Shown: positions 41,282 to 49,110 of the stretch, piece after piece
Layout of the letters: each line of letters begins with the position of its first letter
How positions within the stretch are numbered: position 1 is the first letter of the stretch
Assembly: GCA_934141555.1 (NCBI GenBank)
Contig: CAKPCK010000001.1
Span: 62,001-126,000 of the forward strand
From: an uncultured Clostridia bacterium
Lineage (GTDB): Bacteria > Bacillota > Clostridia > TANB77 > CAG-508
Direction of reading: 5' to 3'
DNA: 64,000 nucleotides
Notes under the pieces: model-generated
Databases searched by the model: none
Told to the model about the DNA's origin: nothing
Seen by the model: the letters and a program-made list of their open reading frames with translations, nothing else
Translations under genes and position numbers: made by a program

Positions 41282-42397
41282 ATGGATATAAGAAAATTAA
41301 GAAAAATAGAATGGTTAATACCATTGTTTGCAATAGTATTATGTGTAATAGGATTAATTGCTTTATATTCTGCATCATATGATACAAATTTAGAAGAATT
41401 TAAAAAACAAGCAGTTTGGATTGGCGTAAGTTTAATACTTATGCTAATTGTTATGTTAATTGACTATAAATTTTTAGTAAAAATATCGCCAATATTTTAT
41501 GGGATTTCAATAATAATGCTTATAGCAGTATTATTTACGAAGCCTATAAATGGAGCAAAAAGTTGGTTTGTAATAGGAGATGATTTATTTTCATTTCAAC
41601 CAGCAGAAATATCAAAAATATTTATAATTTTATTTGTTTCATATGTTATATCATTTATTCAAATTAGACATGGAAGAGATGAAATAAATAAAATATCAAA
41701 ACTATTATTAATATTACTAACAATAGCAATACCTTTAGGACTTATAATTATAGAGCCAGATTATGGAACTGCAGCAGCATATATAGTAGCATTTCTATTA
41801 ATGATATTTGTAGCGGGAATTGATAAAAAATATATTATAGCATCAATTTTAATAGTAGCAATTGCAATGCCTGTAACATATAACTTTCTTTTACCTAAAC
41901 ATGCCAAAGATAGAATTGACACGTTTTTAAATCCAGAATCAGATCCAGCTGGTGCAGGATATAATGTTTTACAATCAAAATTAGCAATAGGTTCAGGACA
42001 AATAACAGGAATGGGAGTATTAAAAGGAAATCAAACACAACTAGGATATTTATATCCTAAGACTACAGATTTTATTTTTGCAGTAATTGGTGAAGAAATG
42101 GGATTTGTAATTGCATGTTCTGTTATATTATTAAATATAATGATTATTGTAAAGGCGGTACAAATTGCCAAAGGGATAAAAGATGAAGCAGGAGCATATG
42201 TTGCAATAGGAATTGCTGGGATATTTTTATTTCACACATTAGAAAATATAGGAATGACAATGGGATTATTACCTATAACAGGTGTACCGCTATTATTTGT
42301 AAGTTATGGCGGAAGTTCTATGATGACAAGTTTTATAGCAATTGGAATTTTATTAAATATTAGTAGTCAAAGAAGAAATGGATTATTTAATAAATAG
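41282..42397 (+). CDS. rodA: RodA/FtsW family peptidoglycan glycosyltransferase
   Basis: SEDS-family polymerase that links lipid II into glycan strands, working with a class B penicillin-binding protein. About ten membrane helices are visible. Family signatures include FSFQPAEISKIFIILFVSY, IEPDYGTAA, the long loop with HAKDRIDTFLNPESDPAGAG and the closing GVPLLFVSYGGSSMMTSF. The position behind minD-minE suggests RodA (elongation) as in other clostridia, rather than FtsW or SpoVE. ATG 41282 is preferred to the TTG at 41279. Confidence 0.92.
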   Translation: MDIRKLRKIEWLIPLFAIVLCVIGLIALYSASYDTNLEEFKKQAVWIGVSLILMLIVMLIDYKFLVKISPIFYGISIIMLIAVLFTKPINGAKSWFVIGDDLFSFQPAEISKIFIILFVSYVISFIQIRHGRDEINKISKLLLILLTIAIPLGLIIIEPDYGTAAAYIVAFLLMIFVAGIDKKYIIASILIVAIAMPVTYNFLLPKHAKDRIDTFLNPESDPAGAGYNVLQSKLAIGSGQITGMGVLKGNQTQLGYLYPKTTDFIFAVIGEEMGFVIACSVILLNIMIIVKAVQIAKGIKDEAGAYVAIGIAGIFLFHTLENIGMTMGLLPITGVPLLFVSYGGSSMMTSFIAIGILLNISSQRRNGLFNK

Positions 42398-42403
42398 GAG
42401 TAA

Positions 42404-43390
42404 ATGATGTATTTAAAAAAATTAAAAATTGGAAATTTAGAATTAGAAAATAATTTAATATTAGCTCCAATGGCAGGTGTAACAGACCTGCCTTTTAGAA
42501 TAATTATAGAAAAATTTAATCCAGGATTAGTATGTACAGAAATGGTAAGTTCAAAAGCATTATATTTTGGAGATGAAAAAACAAGACAATTATTAAAAAG
42601 AGATGGAGAAAATGTTCCTGTAAGTATGCAAATATTTGGAAGTGATCCTGAAACAATGGGATATGCAGCACAATATGTAAGTAAAATAGCAGATATAGTA
42701 GATATAAATATGGGATGTCCAGCACCTAAAGTTGTAAAAAATGGTGATGGAAGTAAATTATTATTAGATTTAAATAAAGCAGAAGAAATAATAAAATCTG
42801 TTGTAAAAAATTCAACAAAACCAGTGGCTTTAAAATTTAGAAAAGGGTGGAATAATGAAAATATTGTTGCCTGTGAATTGGCTAAAATTGCAGAAAAATG
42901 TGGTGTTTCAGCAATAACAATTCATGGAAGAACAAGAGAAGAGTACTATTCAGGAAAAGCTGATTTAGATATTATAAAAAAAGTTAAAGAATCTGTGAAA
43001 ATACCTGTAATAGGAAATGGAGATATAATTGACGAAGAATCTGCAAAGAAAATGTTTGAATATACTGGAGTTGACGGAATAATGATTGGAAGAGGAGCAA
43101 TTGGAAATCCATGGATATTTGAACAGTTAGAATATTTTTTTGAAAATAATGAAAAAATGCCAAGACCAACTAATAAAGAAAAATATGAAATTATAAAACA
43201 GCATTTAGAATTGAATATAAAAGAAAAAGGAAATGTAGTTGGGATTAATGAAATGAGAAAACACATATCTGCATATACTAAGAACATGCCAGAAGCATCA
43301 AAGTTCAGAGATGAAATAAATCATATAACAGATGAAAATATTCTTATGTCAAAAATTCAAGAATTTTTTATTGATATTTTCAATAAATAA
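42404..43390 (+). CDS. dusB: tRNA-dihydrouridine synthase, DusB-type
   Basis: Flavoenzyme that reduces uridines in the tRNA D-loop. The opening segment ENNLILAPMAGVTDLPFRII, the catalytic-cysteine motif DINMGCPAPKVVKNGDGSKL and the FMN-binding GVDGIMIGRGAIGNPWIF are complete. Length 328 fits DusB. It follows rodA by six bases behind AGGAG. The next gene, an unknown 765-residue protein, follows after 42 bases. Confidence 0.95.
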   Translation: MMYLKKLKIGNLELENNLILAPMAGVTDLPFRIIIEKFNPGLVCTEMVSSKALYFGDEKTRQLLKRDGENVPVSMQIFGSDPETMGYAAQYVSKIADIVDINMGCPAPKVVKNGDGSKLLLDLNKAEEIIKSVVKNSTKPVALKFRKGWNNENIVACELAKIAEKCGVSAITIHGRTREEYYSGKADLDIIKKVKESVKIPVIGNGDIIDEESAKKMFEYTGVDGIMIGRGAIGNPWIFEQLEYFFENNEKMPRPTNKEKYEIIKQHLELNIKEKGNVVGINEMRKHISAYTKNMPEASKFRDEINHITDENILMSKIQEFFIDIFNK

Positions 43391-43432
43391 TAGTAAAATA
43401 AATATGAAAAAAAGAGAAAGGAAAATCTAGTT

Positions 43433-45730
43433 TTGGAAAAGAAGAAAATAGCACAAAAAATATCAGAAAAATTAGAATATATATGTTTAGATTTAGAACA
43501 AATACCAGAAACACTAAAATATGTTGAAAATATAAATTTTAAGCCAAATACAGGAATTGAAGAAAATAAATATAGACAATATAGATTTGTTTCTCCAAAA
43601 GAATTAGATATATTATTATCACCTTGCAATAGATTAGAAGATACTAAGACAAAATATTCTAAAGCAAAACCATTAGTTTCATATTTAGACCCAAAAACAG
43701 ATGAAGAGAAAAAATTTCATGAAAAATTTTTAAAAATGTTAGAAGAAGTTGACATTGACGAGATAAAAAAGATAGAAGAACAGCAACAAATAATAAATAA
43801 AAAAATACCATTTAAAGTAAGATATCCAAAAAATTATTTGTGGCAAATATATTATTCAGAAAATGATGATAAATATTTTATGATTGTAACTACGGAAGAT
43901 CAAGATTATTCAACATTTTTCTACGTTTTGAAAAAACAATTAGAAAAAAAGAAAGCTGGAAAAATATTTGTTCCTATAAGTAATATAGATTATTCAAAAG
44001 AAATATTAAACAAAACAGAAATAGAAAGTTTAGAAAATTATTTATGGACATTTACAAATGATTGGCCATCAATATATGAAGTATATGATAAAACAGGAAA
44101 AATTTCATTACAAATAGTTGGACAAACACAAGTATTAGGTTCAATAAAGTCTGAATATAAAGTAAAATTAGCGAATAAAATAGATGCAAGTAAATTTTTT
44201 AAATTAGTAAAAGCATTATATATATTACAAACTGAGATTCCAGAATATTATAAATTTGAAGTTCAAATAGATAAACAAGGAGAAATTGAATTTCAATATA
44301 AAGACGAAATATTAAAATATGATGAATTATCAGATTTTGTTAATGAACAATATAAAAGACTAATGAAAGAAGAAGAAGAAAATATAAAAAATAATATTGA
44401 ATATAAGCAAAAACTAAGTTTATTAAAAATAGAAACAGAAAAATTAGAGGCTGAATATATAGAAAAAGAAAAACAAATTTCAACATTTTTAGAATGTAAA
44501 AAAACATTTTTTGGTAAAGTAAAATATTTCTTTAAATATAGTGGAAAAAAGAAAAAAAGAGATGATAAAAAAGAAATAGAAGTACCAAAAGATGATATAT
44601 TGGAAAAAACGAACTGCATAGATGAAGAAGAAAAATTAAAAAGGCAATATACATTAGATGATTTATTAGAAAAAGGAAAAATGGCAGCAAGTAAGGAAAA
44701 AGAATTCAATAATACAAAAATGGATATAAATGCTATGAAGTTAAAGAAAGTTAATTTAACAAAAAAGATAGAAAATGCATCAGCATTTATAGAAGAAATA
44801 GATAGTCATAAAAGAAGTATATTTGAATTTTGGAAATATAGTAATAAAGATGAAGTGAAATCATTAGCTGAAGGAGAAGAAGAAATTGTTAATGTAAGAC
44901 CACATGCAAAAACATTTAATTTTGAGGAAGATTTTGAGGATTTTGGATCAACTATAGACCAAATGCAAAGAAAAAAACTTAATAAAGAAGAATTAGATGC
45001 TATATATATTGCATCTACAGATCAGATAGAACCATTAAATAAGATAAAAACTAATTCTTTAGAACCAAAGGAACTTGATAAATATTTGAAAACTTTAAAA
45101 GCTGAACAAAAAGAATTAAATGGTAAATTAGATGATGAAATTGATATTTTTGGAGGATTAGAAGAAGATACAAGAAAAATAAAAAAGTTGGCTAATAGAT
45201 CTCACAGAGAAAATCCAAAAAATAAATTCTTAATATTAGGTTTAGCTAAGCAATATAAAGTTGTTGATTATAAAGTAAATCTTAGTCAATCAATTTGGAG
45301 AATAAATGAGGCATTAAGTAAAATGACAACTAGCCAAGATATTATAGCATATATGTGGACTGAAGATGATGAAACTATTGATGCAAATAAGATAAATGTA
45401 TTTAATCTAAATGCAGAAGATGAAGTAAAAAATGCAATGGAAAAATCAGAAAACAACAAAATAAATTTATACAAAATAAAATTAGAAAAAGGTTCAAATG
45501 CTATAGCATTTTCTAATTGTGTATATTATGATAATCAAAATAAAACATTACCAATAGGAATGGACAATGATACTAGAATTATAGCCAAATTAAGTGATAC
45601 TGATATAAAATTAGAGTCAAAAAAGGTTATAAGAATAGGAAAATTAGATGATGATGAAATTGGAGCAAAATTAATAATTAAAAATATTAATGTTTTAGAA
45701 TATTCAGTTAAGCAAATGGAGGAAGAATAA
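43433..45730 (+). CDS. Unknown 765-residue charged, partly coiled-coil protein
   Basis: Not recognised. The start is TTG 43433 behind GAAAGGAAA; there is no signal peptide or membrane helix. Residues 1-300 look folded, with an aromatic stretch (YLWQIYYSENDDKYFMIVTT). From about 305 to 480 the sequence is lysine/glutamate-rich and likely coiled coil, with a basic patch (YFFKYSGKKKKRDDKKE). The final 200 residues are more globular again (IIAYMWTEDDETIDANKIN; NAIAFSNCVYYDNQ). Its stop overlaps the era start by one base, so it is translated with era. A structural or scaffold role is possible, but no evidence decides. Confidence 0.8.
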   Translation: MEKKKIAQKISEKLEYICLDLEQIPETLKYVENINFKPNTGIEENKYRQYRFVSPKELDILLSPCNRLEDTKTKYSKAKPLVSYLDPKTDEEKKFHEKFLKMLEEVDIDEIKKIEEQQQIINKKIPFKVRYPKNYLWQIYYSENDDKYFMIVTTEDQDYSTFFYVLKKQLEKKKAGKIFVPISNIDYSKEILNKTEIESLENYLWTFTNDWPSIYEVYDKTGKISLQIVGQTQVLGSIKSEYKVKLANKIDASKFFKLVKALYILQTEIPEYYKFEVQIDKQGEIEFQYKDEILKYDELSDFVNEQYKRLMKEEEENIKNNIEYKQKLSLLKIETEKLEAEYIEKEKQISTFLECKKTFFGKVKYFFKYSGKKKKRDDKKEIEVPKDDILEKTNCIDEEEKLKRQYTLDDLLEKGKMAASKEKEFNNTKMDINAMKLKKVNLTKKIENASAFIEEIDSHKRSIFEFWKYSNKDEVKSLAEGEEEIVNVRPHAKTFNFEEDFEDFGSTIDQMQRKKLNKEELDAIYIASTDQIEPLNKIKTNSLEPKELDKYLKTLKAEQKELNGKLDDEIDIFGGLEEDTRKIKKLANRSHRENPKNKFLILGLAKQYKVVDYKVNLSQSIWRINEALSKMTTSQDIIAYMWTEDDETIDANKINVFNLNAEDEVKNAMEKSENNKINLYKIKLEKGSNAIAFSNCVYYDNQNKTLPIGMDNDTRIIAKLSDTDIKLESKKVIRIGKLDDDEIGAKLIIKNINVLEYSVKQMEEE

Positions 45731-46632
45731 TGGCAGAATTTAAATCAGGATTTGTAGCAATGTTAGGTAGGACAAATGTTGGAAAATCAACTTTAGTAAA
45801 TCTTCTAGTTGGAGAAAAAGTGGCTGCAACAGCAAATAAAGTTCAAACAACAAGGACAGCTATTAGAGGAATTGTAAATAGAAACAATTCACAAATTATA
45901 TTTATAGATACCCCAGGAATTCATAAACCAAAAACAAAATTAAATGAAACAATGATTGAAACATCTTTTGGAGTAATAAAAGATATTGATTTGATATTAT
46001 TTGTTATAGAAGCTACAAGTGATGAAATTGGTAGAGGCGATATGCGAATCTTAGAGAAAATAAAAGAATCTAATAAAAAAGCAATATTAATAATTAATAA
46101 AATTGATTTAGTAAAAAAAGAAAGTTTATTAAAATTAATCGATTTATATCAAAAAGAATATAATTTTGAAGCAGTAATACCAGTTTCTTCAATAAAATCT
46201 AAATATAGAGATATTATATTAGATGAAATAGAAAAAGTCTTAAAACCAGGTCCTGCATATTATGATACAGAAGAATATACAGATCAAACAATGAGACAAC
46301 TTGCTGAAGAAACAATAAGAGAAAAAGCATTAATGTATTTACAAGATGAAGTACCACATGGAATATATGTTGAAGTCACAAAGATGAAATTAAAGAAAAC
46401 TAAAAATAAAGAAGAATTTTATGACATTGAAGCTACAATATATTGTTTAAGAGAATCACATAAAGGAATAATAATTGGAAAAGATGGAGCAATGCTAAAA
46501 AGAATTGGACAATCTGCAAGAATAGACATGGAAAAGAATTTTGGAATAAAAGTTAATTTAAGAACATGGGTGAAAGTCAAAGAAAATTGGCTTGATGATA
46601 CATCAGTTGTAAAAAAATTTAAGTTACAATAA
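45730..46632 (+). CDS. era: GTPase Era
   Basis: Ribosome-assembly GTPase that binds the 3' end of 16S rRNA. G1 GRTNVGKSTLVN, G3 DTPGIHKPK and G4 NKID are all present, and the C-terminal KH domain contains IIIGKDGAMLKRIGQSAR. Length 300 is standard. AGGAGG lies at the end of the preceding gene, just before the ATG, and the A of that ATG is the last base of the upstream stop. yqzL and recO follow, the usual Firmicute order. Confidence 0.97.
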   Translation: MAEFKSGFVAMLGRTNVGKSTLVNLLVGEKVAATANKVQTTRTAIRGIVNRNNSQIIFIDTPGIHKPKTKLNETMIETSFGVIKDIDLILFVIEATSDEIGRGDMRILEKIKESNKKAILIINKIDLVKKESLLKLIDLYQKEYNFEAVIPVSSIKSKYRDIILDEIEKVLKPGPAYYDTEEYTDQTMRQLAEETIREKALMYLQDEVPHGIYVEVTKMKLKKTKNKEEFYDIEATIYCLRESHKGIIIGKDGAMLKRIGQSARIDMEKNFGIKVNLRTWVKVKENWLDDTSVVKKFKLQ

Positions 46633-46694
46633 TAATCACCATTATGAATAAAAAATAATAAAATGCAAAAGATAATGTTAAAGGAAGTGAGCTT

Positions 46695-46862
46695 ATGATT
46701 AAAAAAATTGCATGGGACACATTTAAAAATACAGGAGATGTTAATACATTTTTAGAATTAAAGCAATTTCAAGGAATAGAAGAACAATTGCAAAATAATA
46801 AGATGGAACAAAAGGCGGAAAAATATGGGGACAATAAAAACAAGTGGGATAATAATTTCTGA
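46695..46862 (+). CDS. yqzL: YqzL-like small protein between era and recO
   Basis: A 55-residue frame starting MIKKIAWDTFKNTGDVNTFL, which matches the pattern of the YqzL family (start xxWxxFxxTGxxxxYLxxK) found between era and recO in Firmicutes. AAGGAAGTGAG precedes the ATG by six bases. Its last 38 bases overlap the start of recO in another frame, so the two are probably translationally coupled. The C-terminal 25 residues are Asn/Lys-rich and not conserved in my recollection of the family. The function of YqzL is unknown. Confidence 0.75.
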   Translation: MIKKIAWDTFKNTGDVNTFLELKQFQGIEEQLQNNKMEQKAEKYGDNKNKWDNNF

Positions 46863-47532
46863 AAGCAATTTGGGAGATTATGACAAAATGCTTACAATGT
46901 TAACTCCAGGATTAGGAAAAATATCATGTGTTGCCAAAGGAGCAAGGCGTCCAAGAAGCGCCTTGCTAGCAGGTACACAATTATTTTGTTTTGGAGAATA
47001 CATGATGTATAAAGGTGCAAATACATATAATATAAATTCTTGTGATACAATTGAAGTTTTTTATAATTTAAGAACAGATTTAGATAAACTTAATTCTGCA
47101 ATTGAAATTACTAAAATTGTAAGAGATGTAACAGATGAAAATGAAAATTGTTATAAAATATTGCAAATGTTATTAAACACATTATATACATTATCAGAAA
47201 CAGATAAAGATATAGACTTAGTAATAAGTACATTTAAATTAAAATTATTATGCTTTCTTGGTTTTACACCAAGAATTACAGAATGTGTAAATTGTAAAGA
47301 AAAAAACAACTTGAAATATTTTAGTATAAAAAATGAAGGGTTTAAATGTGAAAATTGTGGTAAATTAGATAAAGGAGCAATTTCAATTTCAGAAAGTACA
47401 ATATCAGCAATTAGATATATAGTTATGGCTCCTGCTAAAAAGTTATTTTCATTTTCTTTAAAAGATGAATCATTAAAAGAGTTAAAACTTATTTCAAAAT
47501 TATATTTTGATGAAAAATTAGAAAGATATTAA
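46825..47532 (+). CDS. recO: DNA repair protein RecO
   Basis: Recombination mediator that, with RecR, loads RecA on single strands coated by SSB. The N-terminal OB domain reads TSGIIISESNLGDYDKMLTM to CVAKGARRPRSALLAGTQLF, and the zinc-binding cysteines are present as CVNCKEKNN and CENCGKLDKGA. At 235 residues it is slightly short, with the C-terminal helix ending DEKLERY. AAGGCGG precedes the ATG, inside the yqzL frame. A strong terminator follows. Confidence 0.93.
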   Translation: MGTIKTSGIIISESNLGDYDKMLTMLTPGLGKISCVAKGARRPRSALLAGTQLFCFGEYMMYKGANTYNINSCDTIEVFYNLRTDLDKLNSAIEITKIVRDVTDENENCYKILQMLLNTLYTLSETDKDIDLVISTFKLKLLCFLGFTPRITECVNCKEKNNLKYFSIKNEGFKCENCGKLDKGAISISESTISAIRYIVMAPAKKLFSFSLKDESLKELKLISKLYFDEKLERY

Positions 47533-47546
47533 AAGATAAAAAAGTG

Positions 47547-47577
47547 CCCGCGGATGTATAAAACATCCGCGGGTTTT
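47547..47577. terminator. Bidirectional terminator between recO and the GC-rich orphan
   Basis: CCCGCGGATGT (47547-47557) pairs perfectly with ACATCCGCGGG (47563-47573), loop ATAAA, then TTTT. It is by far the most GC-rich hairpin in the window. It lies between recO and the convergent gene at 47608, and probably belongs to the inserted unit. Confidence 0.9.
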
Positions 47578-47607
47578 GAGATTTAGTTTGTGATTACATG
47601 AAAGCAA

Positions 47608-47919
47608 TCAGATAACTGCGGGACCAACGGTCACCAATTCAGGGTGACGTTCCTTCAAGATCATTGCCTGAGCAACATCATGGCAGAACTTGTCGAACAG
47701 CTGGCCATTCAGGTTGGCATAATAGTTAGCACCTGCAGGCTTTGCCGACGGCATCTTTTTCAGTTCTTCACTGATAGATGCAGAAACCTTCTGGTGAGAA
47801 GGCTCGCGATTCGACCAGTACAGATCAAACTCGGCCTGAGTTGCTCTGCGATCCGTAAAGGAGATTTCACGGGCTGAGTACGTAGAATAGTACTCACTGT
47901 TATCATCATACAAACTCAT
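47608..47919 (-). CDS. Unknown 103-residue protein, GC-rich single-gene unit
   Basis: Not recognised. The start is ATG 47919 (MSLYDDNSEYYSTYSAREIS), preceded by GGAGGGC; the frame extends 15 codons further to a TTG without a ribosome site. The chain is soluble, with an aromatic acidic start, a mid-section KVSASISEELKKMPSAKPAG and a helical end containing FDKFCHDVAQAMILKERHPE. GC content is far above the surroundings: 29 of the 60 bases at 47641-47700. It has a near-consensus promoter at 48009-47981 and shares the strong hairpin at 47547. It interrupts the recO-glycosyltransferase junction and points against both. Confidence 0.72.
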   Translation of the reverse strand: MSLYDDNSEYYSTYSAREISFTDRRATQAEFDLYWSNREPSHQKVSASISEELKKMPSAKPAGANYYANLNGQLFDKFCHDVAQAMILKERHPELVTVGPAVI

Positions 47920-47961
47920 ATTAGTAGCCCTCCATTGGCTCTCAAAAATATTACCGACAGG

Positions 47962-48060
47962 CAATCACCTATCTTTTTATATTATACTGCAAATATATGG
48001 AAAAGTCAATTTGAATTATGTAAATTGGTGATTGACTTTATAAAATAGATATGCTAGAAT
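47962..48060. promoter_or_regulatory. Divergent promoters flanked by an inverted repeat
   Basis: Minus strand: TTGACT (48009-48004), 17 bases, TATAAT (47986-47981) for the GC-rich orphan. Plus strand: TTGACT (48032-48037), 17 bases, TAGAAT (48055-48060) for the glycosyltransferase operon. CAATCACC (47962-47969) and GGTGATTG (48027-48034) form an inverted repeat, the second copy overlapping the plus-strand -35 box and the first lying just downstream of the minus-strand -10, a position suited to a shared repressor. Confidence 0.65.
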
Positions 48061-48079
48061 TCAAGTAAAATAAAAATAG

Positions 48080-49078
48080 GTGATAAAAATGGAAGAATTA
48101 GTAGATATATTAGTAACAACATATAATACAAATGAAAAATATTTAAGGAAGCAAATAGAAAGTATATTAAAACAAACATATAATAATATAAAAATATATA
48201 TAAGTGATGATAATTCAACAGATTTAAAAGTAAAAGAAATCTTAAAAGGATATGCAGACAATGATAAAAGAATAAGACTATTTTTACAACCTAAAAATTT
48301 GGGATATAATAAAAACTTTGAATTTTTGCTACAACAATCAACATCAGATTATATAATGTTTTCAGATCATGATGATATTTGGCATAAAGATAAAGTAGAA
48401 AAAAGTCTAAAAAAATTAAAAGAAGAAAATGTTGATATGGTATATTGTAATTGTAGACAAATAGATGAAGATGGAGTTGTAATAAAGGAAAATTATTTTA
48501 AATATAAAAATGTACCATTAATAAGAGGAAAAAGTAAATTGGCTATATCAAGATGTGCAGGAATAGGTTGTTCACAAATAATAACAAAAGAAGTAAAAAA
48601 CAAGATGATTCCATTTAAAGATAAAGTAATAGCACATGACTGGCTTGCAGGATTTATTGCAAATGAAGGAAAAGGAATGAGTTATATTGAGAAACCACTT
48701 TTTGATTATAGATTACATAATACAAATGTATTTGGAGGAAGAAGTTTTTCACAAAATATTTCAAGATGGAAAAAGCAAAATGGAAGCAGTTATAAATCAT
48801 TTTTAGATTATAGAAAAGATGCAATAAATAGAGCATATTTAGGTGGAATTATGATGTGTTCTGAATATGTTAATAATGAAAAAGACAAAAAATTTATTGA
48901 AAAAAATATTAAATATTATGAAACTATTTTAAATGTAAAAAGTATCTATTTTAATGTAAAGACATATTTTGATATATTAGCAGGAAAAAATGAGTTTAAA
49001 AAAATGGTAAAAGAAATAATGTTATTTCATTTTCCTATAATATCATATGTAACTTTTTTTAATGTAAAATGTAATTAA
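48080..49078 (+). CDS. GT2 family glycosyltransferase
   Basis: Family 2 enzymes transfer a sugar from a nucleotide donor with inversion. The opening DILVTTYNTNEKYLRKQIES, the SDDNSTD donor-binding segment and the metal motif SDHDDIWHKDK (DxD-like) are clear. The C-terminal part contains HDWLAGFIANEG and a LLEKPLFDYRLH-type stretch common to rhamnosyl-type transferases. It is a paralog of the gene at 55480 (same order of motifs). There is no membrane anchor except a weakly hydrophobic C-terminus. It is the first gene of the surface polysaccharide locus. Confidence 0.92.
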   Translation: MIKMEELVDILVTTYNTNEKYLRKQIESILKQTYNNIKIYISDDNSTDLKVKEILKGYADNDKRIRLFLQPKNLGYNKNFEFLLQQSTSDYIMFSDHDDIWHKDKVEKSLKKLKEENVDMVYCNCRQIDEDGVVIKENYFKYKNVPLIRGKSKLAISRCAGIGCSQIITKEVKNKMIPFKDKVIAHDWLAGFIANEGKGMSYIEKPLFDYRLHNTNVFGGRSFSQNISRWKKQNGSSYKSFLDYRKDAINRAYLGGIMMCSEYVNNEKDKKFIEKNIKYYETILNVKSIYFNVKTYFDILAGKNEFKKMVKEIMLFHFPIISYVTFFNVKCN

Positions 49079-49110
49079 AATAGAATCTTATAAAAGGGAG
49101 AATTTATCAA

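Noticed and set aside
47644..47877. Plus-strand 77-codon frame in the GC-rich orphan
   Set aside because: No ribosome site or promoter in that direction; the minus-strand frame has both.
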